Shown here piece by piece: positions 55,584 through 64,000 of a DNA stretch of 64,000 nt. Numbering within the stretch: the first letter of the stretch is position 1; each line of letters starts with the position of its first letter. The notes under the pieces are model-generated. The model worked only from the letters and a program-made list of their open reading frames with translations, was not told where the DNA came from and ran no database searches. Source of the stretch: Ceratopteris richardii. Its lineage: Eukaryota; Streptophyta; Polypodiopsida; Polypodiales; Pteridaceae. The stretch covers positions 17,724,477 through 17,788,476 of the forward strand of contig CM035444.1 of assembly GCA_020310875.1 (NCBI GenBank), in the 5' to 3' direction. Made by a program: the position numbers and the translations under genes.

Positions 55584-56562
55584 TGAAAGAACTTGGCGAA
55601 GCTTATAAGAGGTAGAAAAGTGAGTTGCAAAGCGATGAAGTTTGGTCCAGCCAACCGGCGCAAGACTAGCCCTTGAGCTTATGGAGACTCAAATAGACCT
55701 TACAAGCATGCGCTAAGTGCAATAAGATGCACTATGTACTTTGGAGCATGAAGGAGAAAGAGTCAATACAAAACAAATAGGTTTGCGCATCGACTAGCTC
55801 ATAAACTTACTATCTTTGGAAGAGACAATGAACTTCAAATGCTCATAGAGACCAACATGATTACAATTAGAAAGAATCCTTTTATGGGAGTGATACACAT
55901 AGGTTTGGGTGTATATATTGCACAAGATTATAAGGAATAAGCAAAATATGCTATAGGAATGAATCAGACACTCAATGTGGTACCTCCTATTTTTCAAAAA
56001 TATGTAGAGATTGACCTTGAGATAGAAAAATTGAGATTTCTCCCCATCTATTGAACCAAATCCTATGAAACTAAATCCTATGAAAATTTACAGACATAAA
56101 GTAGACATTAATACCTTTACAGTGAGTCATGTTTCATCAAGTTTGGAGCTTTGTAAAGAGAGCAGAAGCCTCTGCAAGATTACTATTGGTGAAAGTGGAT
56201 TTTGAATTCAAATGAAGGCGGTAAGAGTTGTTGGAGGGAATCAATTCACTTTCCTACAATTTAGGAAAAGTGAAGGTTTAGTTTGATCTACTTTTAGGTG
56301 ATTGATTGATTGATTGATTGAATGCAAATCAACCACCACAAATTTGTGGAGTTTGGGCTCTCTCTTTCTACTTTTACATGTGTAAAAGTAGAAAGAGAGA
56401 GCCCAAATGGTAAAAGATCCATGAAAAATATTTTAAAAAATACAATAAGTGAGCATAAGTAAAAGAACTCTCCAATGGATATTCTTTGGATGTAATCCAA
56501 GCGATAGCTTTTGATGTAGATCAAATGCACCTCAAGCATAGTGCAAGCTTGATATTCCAATA
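55584..56562 (-). repeat. 5' LTR of M (979 bp, rearranged)
   Basis: It matches 52309-53390 but lacks about 130 bp around the TATA-like box and carries a 27-bp perfect palindrome (56352-56378 and 56381-56407) that the other LTR lacks. Outer end CCAATA adjoins GTATG. Confidence 0.88.
56352..56407. repeat. Perfect 27-bp inverted repeat in the M 5' LTR
   Basis: Arms 56352-56378 and 56381-56407 are exact reverse complements separated by TG. The first arm is normal LTR sequence; the second replaces the sequence found in the 3' LTR after TTTTACATGTGTAAA. Confidence 0.92.
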
Positions 56563-56717
56563 GTATGGCCCTTGGAGGGATCCTGTATAGGTATAATCTC
56601 AATAGCCTACAATTCTTCCGGTCTTTCATTGGTCTCGTGGATGATAGGTAAGCTCTCCATATCAACAACTTGATGACTAGTCCCTGCCTGAGAGTTGGTT
56701 CCTACTATGTCAGCCAT
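56563..56717 (-). pseudogene. Start of the E ORF beyond M
   Basis: From the ATG at 56717-56715 the minus strand reads MADIVGTNSQAGTSHQVVD and ESLPIIHETNERPEEL, a stop, and IEIIPIQDPSKG before the GTATG duplication. It continues in phase at 52308 with HTMYINKTSHWF-like sequence. No known domain. Confidence 0.5.
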
Positions 56718-57719
56718 GTTATGCTTATCTGTTGGAAGAAGAAAGTCATATTAGCATTGCATTGAAAACATGATAATACCATGGTCCCTCTACAATACCA
56801 ACATGCTATTGAAGTGGTTAATGCGTTAGTAAGTGAGATGTTTCTTTTGACTTGTGAGTGTTAGTTAGTAAGTTAGTGGTTTGTCCCTAGATGAATACTC
56901 TAGCTATGCATTGTACTCGGAATGCATTTATTCTGGTGTGAATGGATTCACAAACTTGGGTCGGGTGGTTTGATATAAGGTTTTATTCTCCAAACTTTTT
57001 GTGTGTGATTACAACTTTTGAGTGGGATGACTTTTAGACGTTTCTGACATGTGTCTTCTTGGATTTGGGACTTTTTGGGTATCCGTTTCTAGACAACCTA
57101 GTATAATTTCATGTGTGGAGGCATTGATTACAGATATGTGCCCTGAAGTGTATGATGTGAGTGATTGTGAGTGTCAATTTAGGTTTGCGAGCTTATGTGA
57201 AGCTACTTGAGCATGTAAGCAGGTCTTGGGCACCCATATTTGTCTGGTATTGGGGTCAACCTTCATTGATCAATTTTGGGACCCAAATAGAAATGGTTCG
57301 TTTTGGGAGATTCTTGGAATACTTGCTCTTTGTAGTCCTTGCCCGAGTAGATGGTTTATTGCCTTGTTTTTGTTCATTCTCTTGAGCAGAGGGTCGTTCA
57401 CCCTTGCGGATCCAAATCTGCTTCATCGGTTGAGTCATCTTGCTTTGCTGACTCCATTGACTATGAGCATGGACTGTCTGCTTCCTCTACTTCTTGTGCT
57501 CCTTGGTCTGCTCTAATTTGATCGCCTTTGGAAAAGAAGGGAGTTCCATCTGATCCTTGATTCCTTTGGTGAGAATGACCTCCTTTTACATCACAGAGTT
57601 TTGGACAAGAACAACATCTTTATCTTGATGTGTACTCCTAGAAGGACTAGGAATTGGTGCCTTTCCTAGTTCCTTGAGTGCATGATTTTCTAGCTCAATT
57701 GTCATGCGGCTTTGATCCA
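56718..57719. other. Unassigned stretch between E and a protease relic
   Basis: No LTR of the E type is visible. A minus-strand frame (57438-57256) is basic and begins MTQPMKQIWIRKGERPSAQE; I recognise nothing in it. Confidence 0.35.
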
Positions 57720-58035
57720 TCGAGGCCTGGAGAAGTTCACTACTTAGTTCAGGTCGACAACATGATTATAGATCCAGTCTTGACCCAAGATAAGAGGTTC
57801 CGTGAGGTCCTCATCTTGACACACTAGTACCTTCACTATCATAAGAACATCTTAAATGTAGATGGGAAACTCCACCTCACCCATGCAAGGGGTTTCCACA
57901 CCTCCCAATCCTATGAGATATGCTTCTATAGGATTGATAATTGCAATTCTTGATTGTAAAAAATTTTAACTGCACTAGTGGTTGCACCTGAGTCAATCAA
58001 AGATCTTACAGTCCTTGCACTATTTCCTTGTCCTA
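57720..58035 (-). pseudogene. Retropepsin-like protease relic
   Basis: The minus strand reads SLIDSGATTSAVKIFYNQEL near 57990, with the DSGA-type active site, and about 200 bp later PLILGQDWIYNHVVDLN near 57780, the usual second motif of Gypsy-type retropepsins. Stops lie between them. It lies downstream of the L integrase on the same strand, where no protease is expected, so it may be from a separate element. Confidence 0.5.
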
Positions 58036-58239
58036 CCTCTAGGGTACAAAGGGTCATTAGTCAACTATTCTGTTGGAACATACACCTCATGCTTTGCACA
58101 TGGCCATGTGATATCTTGGGCTTCATAATCATTTCACCTACACTGATCTCTATCCTGTCTTCTCATTTTCATTCGTCGGATGCATTCTAAGGCTTCTCCT
58201 TGCACCTCTTCTCAAATTTGTTTTTCCTTTTCCTTATGT

Positions 58240-59400
58240 TTCTTGGCAGTGTTGAGTCCATTAAGCATTTCCTCAATGAGAGATTCTTGATATAATTTGA
58301 CTTTGTATCCATTGATGTAACTAGGTAGGATGTCACCTTCTAGGGTGGCTAATTGGATTGCTCCACTTGTTGATATTCTATTAATAATCATTTGTCTATA
58401 GCCTCACTTTTCCAACTTTTGTGCATGTTGCTTTAGGGTGTATACTAGGACTAAATCTCCCGATTTCAAGCCTTTATCCTTCACATGGGCATTGAAGTAT
58501 GCCTTTTTGTTGTTTCTTGGCCGCATAAATTCCTGCTATTTCTCTCAATCTTGTTTCATCAAGGTGTTCCAGATCAAAAATTCTAGATGAAAGCTCATGG
58601 CCGGCCATTGATGCTCTGGTTCTACTTTCAATGTAGGTATCAAGAACTCTAATGGTAGCACTGCATTCTAGCCAAATAACATCTAAAAGGGTGTGGCTTG
58701 GAGTATCGTTTTATAGGCAACTTTGTATGCCAAAACAACATGGTGTAGTTGTTTGTCCCAATCAAAACACTTGTTAGTCACCAATTTTGTTAATACATTG
58801 CATAAGATCTTAGTCATACTTTTGGCTTATCCGTTATCTTGTGGATGATAGGGGGAAGACTTCTTATGCACCACCAAGAATTCTTGGAGAAGATTTTAAT
58901 GACTTCATTCAAGAAATGCATGCCTCTATCACTTACTAACTCTATCGATAACCCATATCTGGTGAATACATTCTCAAATAAGAACTTAGTTGTAGTCTGC
59001 ACATCATTCTTTCTTGTTGCCTTCACTTCCACCCATTTAGTCAGATAACCAATTGCCACTATGATATATTCAACATGGGAACTCTTAGTTGGGGGATTAG
59101 TAGGACCAAAACGTCTATTCCCCACTTAGAGACTGCACATCCTCCCATAATTGGTTTTAGAGGCATCTCATCCTTCTGTATCGAGTACTGAGTTTGCTGA
59201 CAAATATCACACCACTTCACATAGGTATGTGCATCCATGTGAAGTGTTGGCCACCAAAGGCTTGCAAATAGTATAGCTTTGATCACCCAATTTGGTCCAA
59301 AGTATCCTCTTGCCACACCTTGGTGAGCATTTTCCAAGATCTTGAGATATTCACTATCATGGACACACAACCTAAGATATCCATATTTTCCTCATTTGTA
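58240..59400 (-). pseudogene. Gypsy integrase of L
   Basis: Frame 59370-59059 has ILENAHQGVARGYFGPNWVI, LWWPTLHMDAHTYVKWCDIC and SKWGIDVLVLL: the H-H-C-C zinc domain and the first catalytic Asp. Frame 59125-58814 continues HVEYIIVAIGYLTKWVEVKA, TKFLFENVFTRYGLSIELVS and DRGMHFLNEVI (second Asp). Decayed C-terminal text reaches about 58240 (DLEHLDETRLREIAGIYAAK, IQLATLEGDILPSYINGYKV), a Gypsy integrase tail. The catalytic Glu region is not recognisable. Confidence 0.85.
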
Positions 59401-59599
59401 TAGAGTACCACCTATGAGTGTGTAATCTAGTGCTTCATGTTCTAAACTTTGTTGTTTGGCATCAATGGTTCACTCCAATCTGTTACTAAAGACACTTGAT
59501 ATAGTGTTGCATGTTTTAGAGGTGGTTTAATAGTATAGTTTGGGCATTCCTTGCATAACTTATGGACATTTGCTTCCATAGTTGGCTAGTATACCCCTA

Positions 59600-60340
59600 A
59601 CCTTTGAAAGGTCTATAAAGTTTGATGTTTGGAGTGATGTTGCTGTAGTGCATCTACATGTGATATTTGCAACCGATTTGCATGTTCAACTTCATCTACA
59701 CAGCAGGCCAGTATGCTTTGATTTGTGTGCTTGTACATGCTGCCTGCCATTATGTGATATTTCTGAGACCTCACTACTTCTTTATCCTTGGCTCTCAATA
59801 CACGATGTTTAGGTCCAAAGGTGAGGATAGGCACTATATTCTTGGCCCACTCAAGCACTACTTCTAGATTGAACAAATAAGCATCAAGAAGCTCATCTAC
59901 CACTCCTTGGGGGGACTCTCCTGAAGTTAGTCTAAAAAGGTGATCCACCCTAAGGTGAGTCCTACCTTTCCTAACCACTACTTCAAATTCGTATAGTAAG
60001 AGGAACGATCTTACAAATTGGCCAGTATTGCAAGGTTTGTTCACTAGATATAATAGTGTTTGATGATCTGTAAAAAATTTAAACTTATTTGCAAGAAATA
60101 ATGTCTAAACTTTTTAACCACATATACCATGCTTAATGCTTCTCGCTCAGTAGTGGTATAATTTTGTTCAGCTGCATTCAATTGTATACTTGCATAAGCA
60201 ATGGGAAGGTCCATATTGCCCTCACTAGTAGGTTGTGCTAACACACACTTGATGGCATAATTGGATGCATCCACATGAACATGGAATGACTTGTTTCAAT
60301 ATGGTGTAGTCAAGATTGGTGTTGAACATAGTCGTCTCTT
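59600..60340 (-). pseudogene. Gypsy RNase H and spacer of L
   Basis: Frame 60274-60044 reads MDASNYAIKCVLAQPTSEGN, LPIAYASIQLNAAEQNYTTT and EREALSMVYVVKKFRHYFL, the RT-linked Gypsy RNase H with its DAS and E residues. Frame 60044-59613 continues GQFVRSFLLLYEFEVVVRKG, THLRVDHLFRLTSGESPQGV and DELLDAYLF, the usual spacer before the integrase. A frameshift near 60050 lies between. Confidence 0.85.
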
Positions 60341-61310
60341 AAGCACATTAAAGGAGTTTTTGCATTCATCGGTCCACTCAAACTTAGTCAAGAAAGACTA
60401 CACAAGCTTTGCAATGATTGCATACATGTGAATGAATCGTCGATAATAGCCACGATGCCCCATGAAAGCTTGTACCTCCTTGACATTATTTGGCCTAGGT
60501 AGATCTAAAATTGGTCTAACTTTCTCCTCGTCCATGGATATGCCATTCTTCGACACTATGTGGCCTAGAATCTTGCCTTATCTGACCATGAAAAAACACT
60601 TTTCTGGGTTCAAGCAAACTTGATATTCTCTACATTTTTCAAGATTTGTTTGAGCTCAGGTATTTTTGTTTGTCTAATGTTGGAATGAGCACAAAGATCA
60701 TCAACATAGACTTCCAAGTTTTTTTACAAGAACTCTTTAAACACATGACACATCAACCTCTAAAAGGTAGCCGGTGCATTGGTAAGCCCAAATGGCATCA
60801 CTCAAAAAGCGAATATGCCCCAGCCTATTGCAAAAGCCATCTTATGCTGATCTTCTAGAGAAATGGCCACTTGATTGTAGCCAGAGAATCAATCAAGGAA
60901 GTTGTAGAATTCTTTGCCTACCACTCTTTCTAATAGATGCTCAGTGATAGGAAGCAGATAACTATCTCTAATGGTGGCTGTGTTAACCTTCTTCAAGTTA
61001 ATGCATATGCGTAGCTTGCCATTTTTCTTGGGCACCACTACAATGGGGGAAACCCATTCAGTGTGCTCCATCTCATAGATGAATCAAGCTTCTACCAATC
61101 GATCTATCTCTTCCTTGATCTTGGTAGCATAATTATCATTGTATGTGTAAGGCTTTTGCTTAGAGGGTTTAGCCTTTGAAGTCATGGGGATCGTATGTGA
61201 ACATATGTCAGGATCAACTCCTTTCAAGTCCTTATAGCTCCATGCAAACACATCTCTGCATTCTCTTAGCAAGGCTATCAACTCTTGCTCCTCGTCCTCT
61301 GTCAAATCAT
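60341..61310 (-). pseudogene. Gypsy reverse transcriptase of L
   Basis: Frame 61305-61084 gives LIALLRECRDVFAWSYKDLK and GVDPDICSHTIPMTSKAKPS, the approach to RT. Frame 61071-60889 has HTEWVSPIVVVPKKNGKLRI and CINLKKVNTATIRDSYLLP. After a stop come GYNQVAISLEDQHKMAFAIG, VMPFGLTNAPATF and the active site LEVYVDDLCAHSN (about 60680-60715), then KCEWTDEC-like text. YVDD is intact. Stops occur at least four times. Confidence 0.85.
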
Positions 61311-62173
61311 GTCCTATGTATGTACATCATTCTTCACCCTCTTCTATGGTCACAATGTTTTTTTTAGTTTTCTCTTTGTCATCATAGGCCTCTCCTACTA
61401 GTACTTCATGTTTAGGCATTCTTATCATGACTTTCCTATCTTCTATCTCATACTTCTTGAAATTTTAGGGACCTCAAACAAAGATTCCTCCTCTTCTGGT
61501 GAGGCTTCTCTCTTCTTTCTTTTCTTCCCTTCACTCTTGGTGGTCACCTATGTAGCTGATCTCACATCATTTGTAAGTTCTCCATGCTCTTAGGGGTGAA
61601 CTTATACTTCATATAGGAATTCTTCTTTTGATGCACAAAAAGGTTCCATAATGATTGATTCTAGATATGAGTCACTTGTGTCCTTAAGTAGTTCAGTTCT
61701 TGGCTCACATTCTTCTATAATCGAATCACCCATTATTAGTTCTATGGTGAAAACTAAAATGTCATAGCCATCTTTGTCAGAGTGTGGTGTCCATTGTTCT
61801 TCATTGATGGCTACATCCATTGTTGCTAGGATCTCTACCCAACCATGAGGTTCAAACTCTTCATCAGGAAATACTATAGGTGCATAGGCTGGGTCTCAAA
61901 TTGATCTATGAGTTTCATTCAGACCTACTTCTCTAGCATTTTCTCTTTTCTCTTCTTCTATTGCTACTTTGTACATCCATAGGTGAGTGTCTTCATGCAT
62001 CCATGAGGATCCAGACCCTATGGAATGCACTGACTCTGTGTCCTCTATGGCTCTATGGATGAGATTCCACTATACATGTCTCTATGGGAATATTCTTTGA
62101 GATTGACTTTGGTTGTAACTCCAAAGTGTTGCAAATACAAGGAATTGGTTCCCCAATCCTGCACTACCTGCAA
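61311..62173 (-). other. Linker between PR and RT of L
   Basis: A decayed acidic region; frame 61820-61602 (MDVAINEEQWTPHSDKDGYD, LIMGDSIIEECEPRTELLKD) is typical of the long, poorly conserved spacer between PR and RT in some Gypsy groups. No motif is recognisable. Confidence 0.45.
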
Positions 62174-62590
62174 CTATCTCATGAATGATCTTCCCAAAAT
62201 CATCTCATAGGCCTGGTTTTTGCTGAAGTCACATATGGAAAAAGTGTGCTCAAACTCTACACCACCGGTAGTGAGAGTTATCCCTTCTATTAGCCCTAAA
62301 GGTCTCTCTATGTGACCATCGACCATTTGTAATTTCATTCTCGTTGGCCTGAGTGCTAGTTTGCCCCAACACTTCCATAGGGAAGTGGTAGCAATTGCAA
62401 CTCGTGCACCTAAGTCCAAATTCATCTTGGTTGTGTAACCTTGATGAGTGATTGGAAGATAGGTGTTTCCTTCTTCACCATCGCTCATGTCTCCTATCTT
62501 ATCTAAGGGTATTCTGACATTGTCCAATGTGATCCTACCTGGGAATGGGATTTGGCTACTTTTGACACTTGATTTGCTACGTGTTTCCAC
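62174..62590 (-). pseudogene. Gypsy protease of L (active site altered)
   Basis: A 138-codon open frame has YLPITHQGYTTKMNLDLGAR, the LKLALRPTRMKLQ-like region, MVDGHIERPLGLIEGITLTT, FEHTFSICDF and YEMILGRSFMR, a Gypsy retropepsin. The active site reads DLGA where D-[ST]-G-A is required, so it is inactive. The frame itself is unbroken. Confidence 0.75.
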
Positions 62591-63123
62591 AATTCTGGCT
62601 TAACCTTGAGTAGCTCCTCCAAAGTGAGATTGCACTACACTTTAGTATTCTTTACTACCTCCGTGTTGCTAGGTATGACTGAGTATTCATTCCTTATCAT
62701 GACCGTTTGTGCTCTCATACAGGTAGACTTTGCTTCCTATGGGCGTATGAAATGGGTTAGTTCTTGCAAGGAATTAGACTTGAAGTCTAATCGCTCAATA
62801 GATTGGGCATCCTTCTGTTCTCCATAAATAGAAGGAATGTCTTATTGTGGGAATTGATCATGTAGGTAATCCAAAATTTCAATGGGAGGAGGATTTTCAC
62901 TTTCTTTAGCCCACTTCTCTTCTTGAATCTCTCTTAGAAATTCTTGGGAGTATTGATTCATAGAAGAAGGTGTCTAGCTCAGTGGAATTAGGCACATAAG
63001 CTTCCCTCGGAGGAAGGCTTATTCTTTCACTTCTGGTATTACTCGCCTCTAATGTAGTTTTTTTTCTTGAATCAGCTATCATTCTTTCCAATCTTTCTAA
63101 TAATCCATCGAAGTGTAATTGAG
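62591..63123 (-). other. Possible gag end of L
   Basis: Minus-strand frame 63091-62906 (MERMIADSRKKTTLEASNTR, PPREAYVPNSTELDTFFYES) lies where the gag end of L should be. I recognise no motif. Confidence 0.35.
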
Positions 63124-63176
63124 TTTTGGCTTAACTAGAGTAATTGAAGAGGTGACTGGCTTCAAACATGTCTTGA

Positions 63177-63405
63177 TGTTGATATATTTAGGTAGTGATG
63201 TGTGTGAACACACTAGGACCACCGGGGCACTTTTTTCTCACTTTAGGAGGTTTTTCCCCCAGCTTGTATATACGCCTATTGCCCTAATGGGCTACTTATC
63301 TTTGTACGTTCTAGTAGTAATACATTTAGTATTGTGTATTGAGCTCCAAGCTTCTTCGTCTTCCTTGTGCTATTTGCATGCTTCCGCAGATGTCGAACTC
63401 CAACA
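63177..63405 (+). repeat. 5' LTR of F3 (229 bp)
   Basis: It starts TGTTGATATATTTAGG and ends AACTCCAACA, matching F1 and F2 in reverse orientation. Confidence 0.92.
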
Positions 63406-63407
63406 AT

Positions 63408-63419
63408 TGGTATCAGAGT
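63408..63419 (+). promoter_or_regulatory. tRNA primer binding site of F3
   Basis: TGGTATCAGAGT, 11 of 12 to the initiator Met tRNA complement, two bases after the LTR as in F2. Confidence 0.88.
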
Positions 63420-63760
63420 AGGTTGCTGCTTCATCTAGGGCATCGTCGACACCTCTCTGGTTGGAGTCTCAGAATGACACAAATTTTGGTGAGCATACTA
63501 ATCATGTTTTCGAGATCAAAACAGCTTTGCTATGTGGTGCCGAAATCATGATATGAGCTCGTTTTGACCTCCAAACACACTATCACAGTGCTTGTGTAGG
63601 CTATTTCATCTTTTTTGTGCCAAAGGTATATACCAGTTTTGGTTTGCCAGTATAAGCATCTCGAAGTCTTCTACACCTTTAGCAGAATTCATCTGGGCAC
63701 TTCTGCTCAACTTCTTGAGATACAATCAATTTTCTGCATCAAGGTATTTTAGTCACCGAC

Positions 63761-64000
63761 TATGGCTGAAAGCAATGATGTATTTCATATGTTGGCTGTT
63801 TAGGATAAGTTGGATGGTACCAACTACCATTGTGGGCTTATATGATGTGACATGTATTGGTTGCAAAAGGACTATGGAACATTGTGCAGGGTGTTGAAAA
63901 ACATCCTATCACACGTGCAACTATTACAACTGCAGGTACTGAAGCTGATGTAGAAGGTGTCAAAGATGATGATATTCTACATATTCCTGTTTGTGCTATG
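63761..64000 (+). pseudogene. Copia gag start of F3
   Basis: The ATG at 63761 begins MAESNDVFHMLAV, followed by TAG where F2 has GAG, then DKLDGTNY. One missing base in the ACTACCATTGTGGGCT stretch shifts the frame within the same motif that is frameshifted in F2, but at a different base. HVLVAKGLWNIVQGVEKHP is readable in another frame. The gene continues past the window. Confidence 0.8.

Larger units (their letters stand above)
52309..56562 (-). mobile_element. RT-deleted Copia element M with complete ends
   Basis: M has two long LTRs, a perfect primer site and perfect target duplication GTATG (52304-52308 and 56563-56567), 4254 bp in all. Internally it keeps gag, PR, the integrase N-terminus and the RNase H end, but the rest of INT and all of RT are missing. 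LTR ends in the element's sense are TATTGG...CTTTCA in both copies, that is TA...CA instead of TG...CA. It interrupts the ORF of E. Confidence 0.9.
48943..56717 (-). mobile_element. Pol-less LTR element E, split by M
   Basis: E has a 676-bp 3' LTR, a purine tract and about 2.9 kb of broken coding sequence with no PR, INT, RT or RNase H, then element M, then the start of the ORF at 56563-56717. The reading frame across the M insertion joins in phase once one GTATG is removed. No 5' LTR was found above 56717. The family is shared with D1 and D2. It resembles the class called large retrotransposon derivatives (LARDs), but with its own protein. Confidence 0.6.
58240..63123 (-). mobile_element. 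Ty3/Gypsy element L (internal region)
   Basis: On the minus strand PR, RT, RNase H and INT follow each other in the Gypsy order (INT last). No LTR was recognised at either end; the upper side adjoins the F3 LTR at 63177. Every domain carries stops or frameshifts. Confidence 0.85.
63177..64000 (+). mobile_element. 5' end of F-family Copia element F3
   Basis: A complete 5' LTR, primer site, leader and gag start occur in order on the plus strand. The element runs out of the window. The five bases before the LTR are CTTGA. Confidence 0.9.

Noticed and set aside
57161..57516. Plus-strand hydrophobic ORFs near 57161-57516
   Set aside because: They are not conserved in pattern, overlap an equally long basic minus-strand frame, and show no signal peptide or domain I can defend.
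1..64000. CRISPR arrays, bacterial operons, riboswitches
   Set aside because: No regularly spaced short repeats, no ribosome-binding sites ahead of ORFs, and the LTR retroelement content is plant nuclear in character.

Overview
The window looks like nuclear DNA of a land plant with a large, repeat-rich genome, possibly a gymnosperm; the lineage cannot be fixed from the sequence. It is AT-rich. Nearly everything I can identify is degraded LTR retrotransposon, mostly Ty1/Copia (domain order gag, protease PR, integrase INT, reverse transcriptase RT, RNase H), plus some Ty3/Gypsy and one pol-less LTR family. I recognise no intact host gene, no functional RNA gene and no CRISPR array. Every long reading frame is a piece of a retroelement polyprotein broken by stops and frameshifts. 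Element letters used below are my own labels.

Layout, left to right. 1-589: no recognisable content. 590-1386: 3' end of minus-strand Copia Q, fused head-on at about 1377-1391 to 5'-truncated plus-strand Copia A (to 5180), which sits in an LTR of old minus-strand Copia C (5181-about 9520). 9521-14675: anonymous DNA, then two inverted LTRs of a pol-less family (D1 plus, D2 minus) around a 406-bp Copia INT scrap P. 14676-15855: end of minus-strand Copia G, with a tRNA-like relic in its LTR. 16245-19626: plus-strand Copia H. 19694-28808: minus-strand Copia F1, split by a complete copy of the same family, F2 (22916-28076).

28809-31181: anonymous DNA. 31187-37128: complete Copia B (same family as A; 5-bp target duplication GTGGA on both sides), carrying an antisense 5S rRNA-derived segment in its leader. 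37330-37880: Gypsy INT scrap. 39410-46365: F-family relic J, interrupted by an unidentified 1.06-kb insert K and by complete Copia I (40923-46098; target duplication ATACA). About 46400-48900: old minus-strand Copia N. 48943-56717: minus-strand pol-less element E, with its own broken unfamiliar ORF, split by the deleted Copia M (52309-56562; target duplication GTATG). 57720-58035: isolated protease-like relic. 58240-63123: Gypsy L, minus strand. 63177-end: 5' end of an F-family element F3.

How the pieces relate. The locus records successive insertions rather than cooperating genes: F2 in F1, I in J, M in E, A in C, F3 beside or in L. Counting LTR differences by eye ranks the complete elements: I and F2 are younger (about 5 percent divergence), B is older (about 10 percent). 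Several stops look like C-to-T decay of CAG, CAA or TGG codons. The points most worth checking are the 5S-derived segment in the leader of B, the pol-less LTR family D/E with its conserved unknown ORF, the RT-less element M with noncanonical LTR ends and a perfect palindrome in one LTR, and the FQP-type peptide repeat in the INT-RT linker of I.
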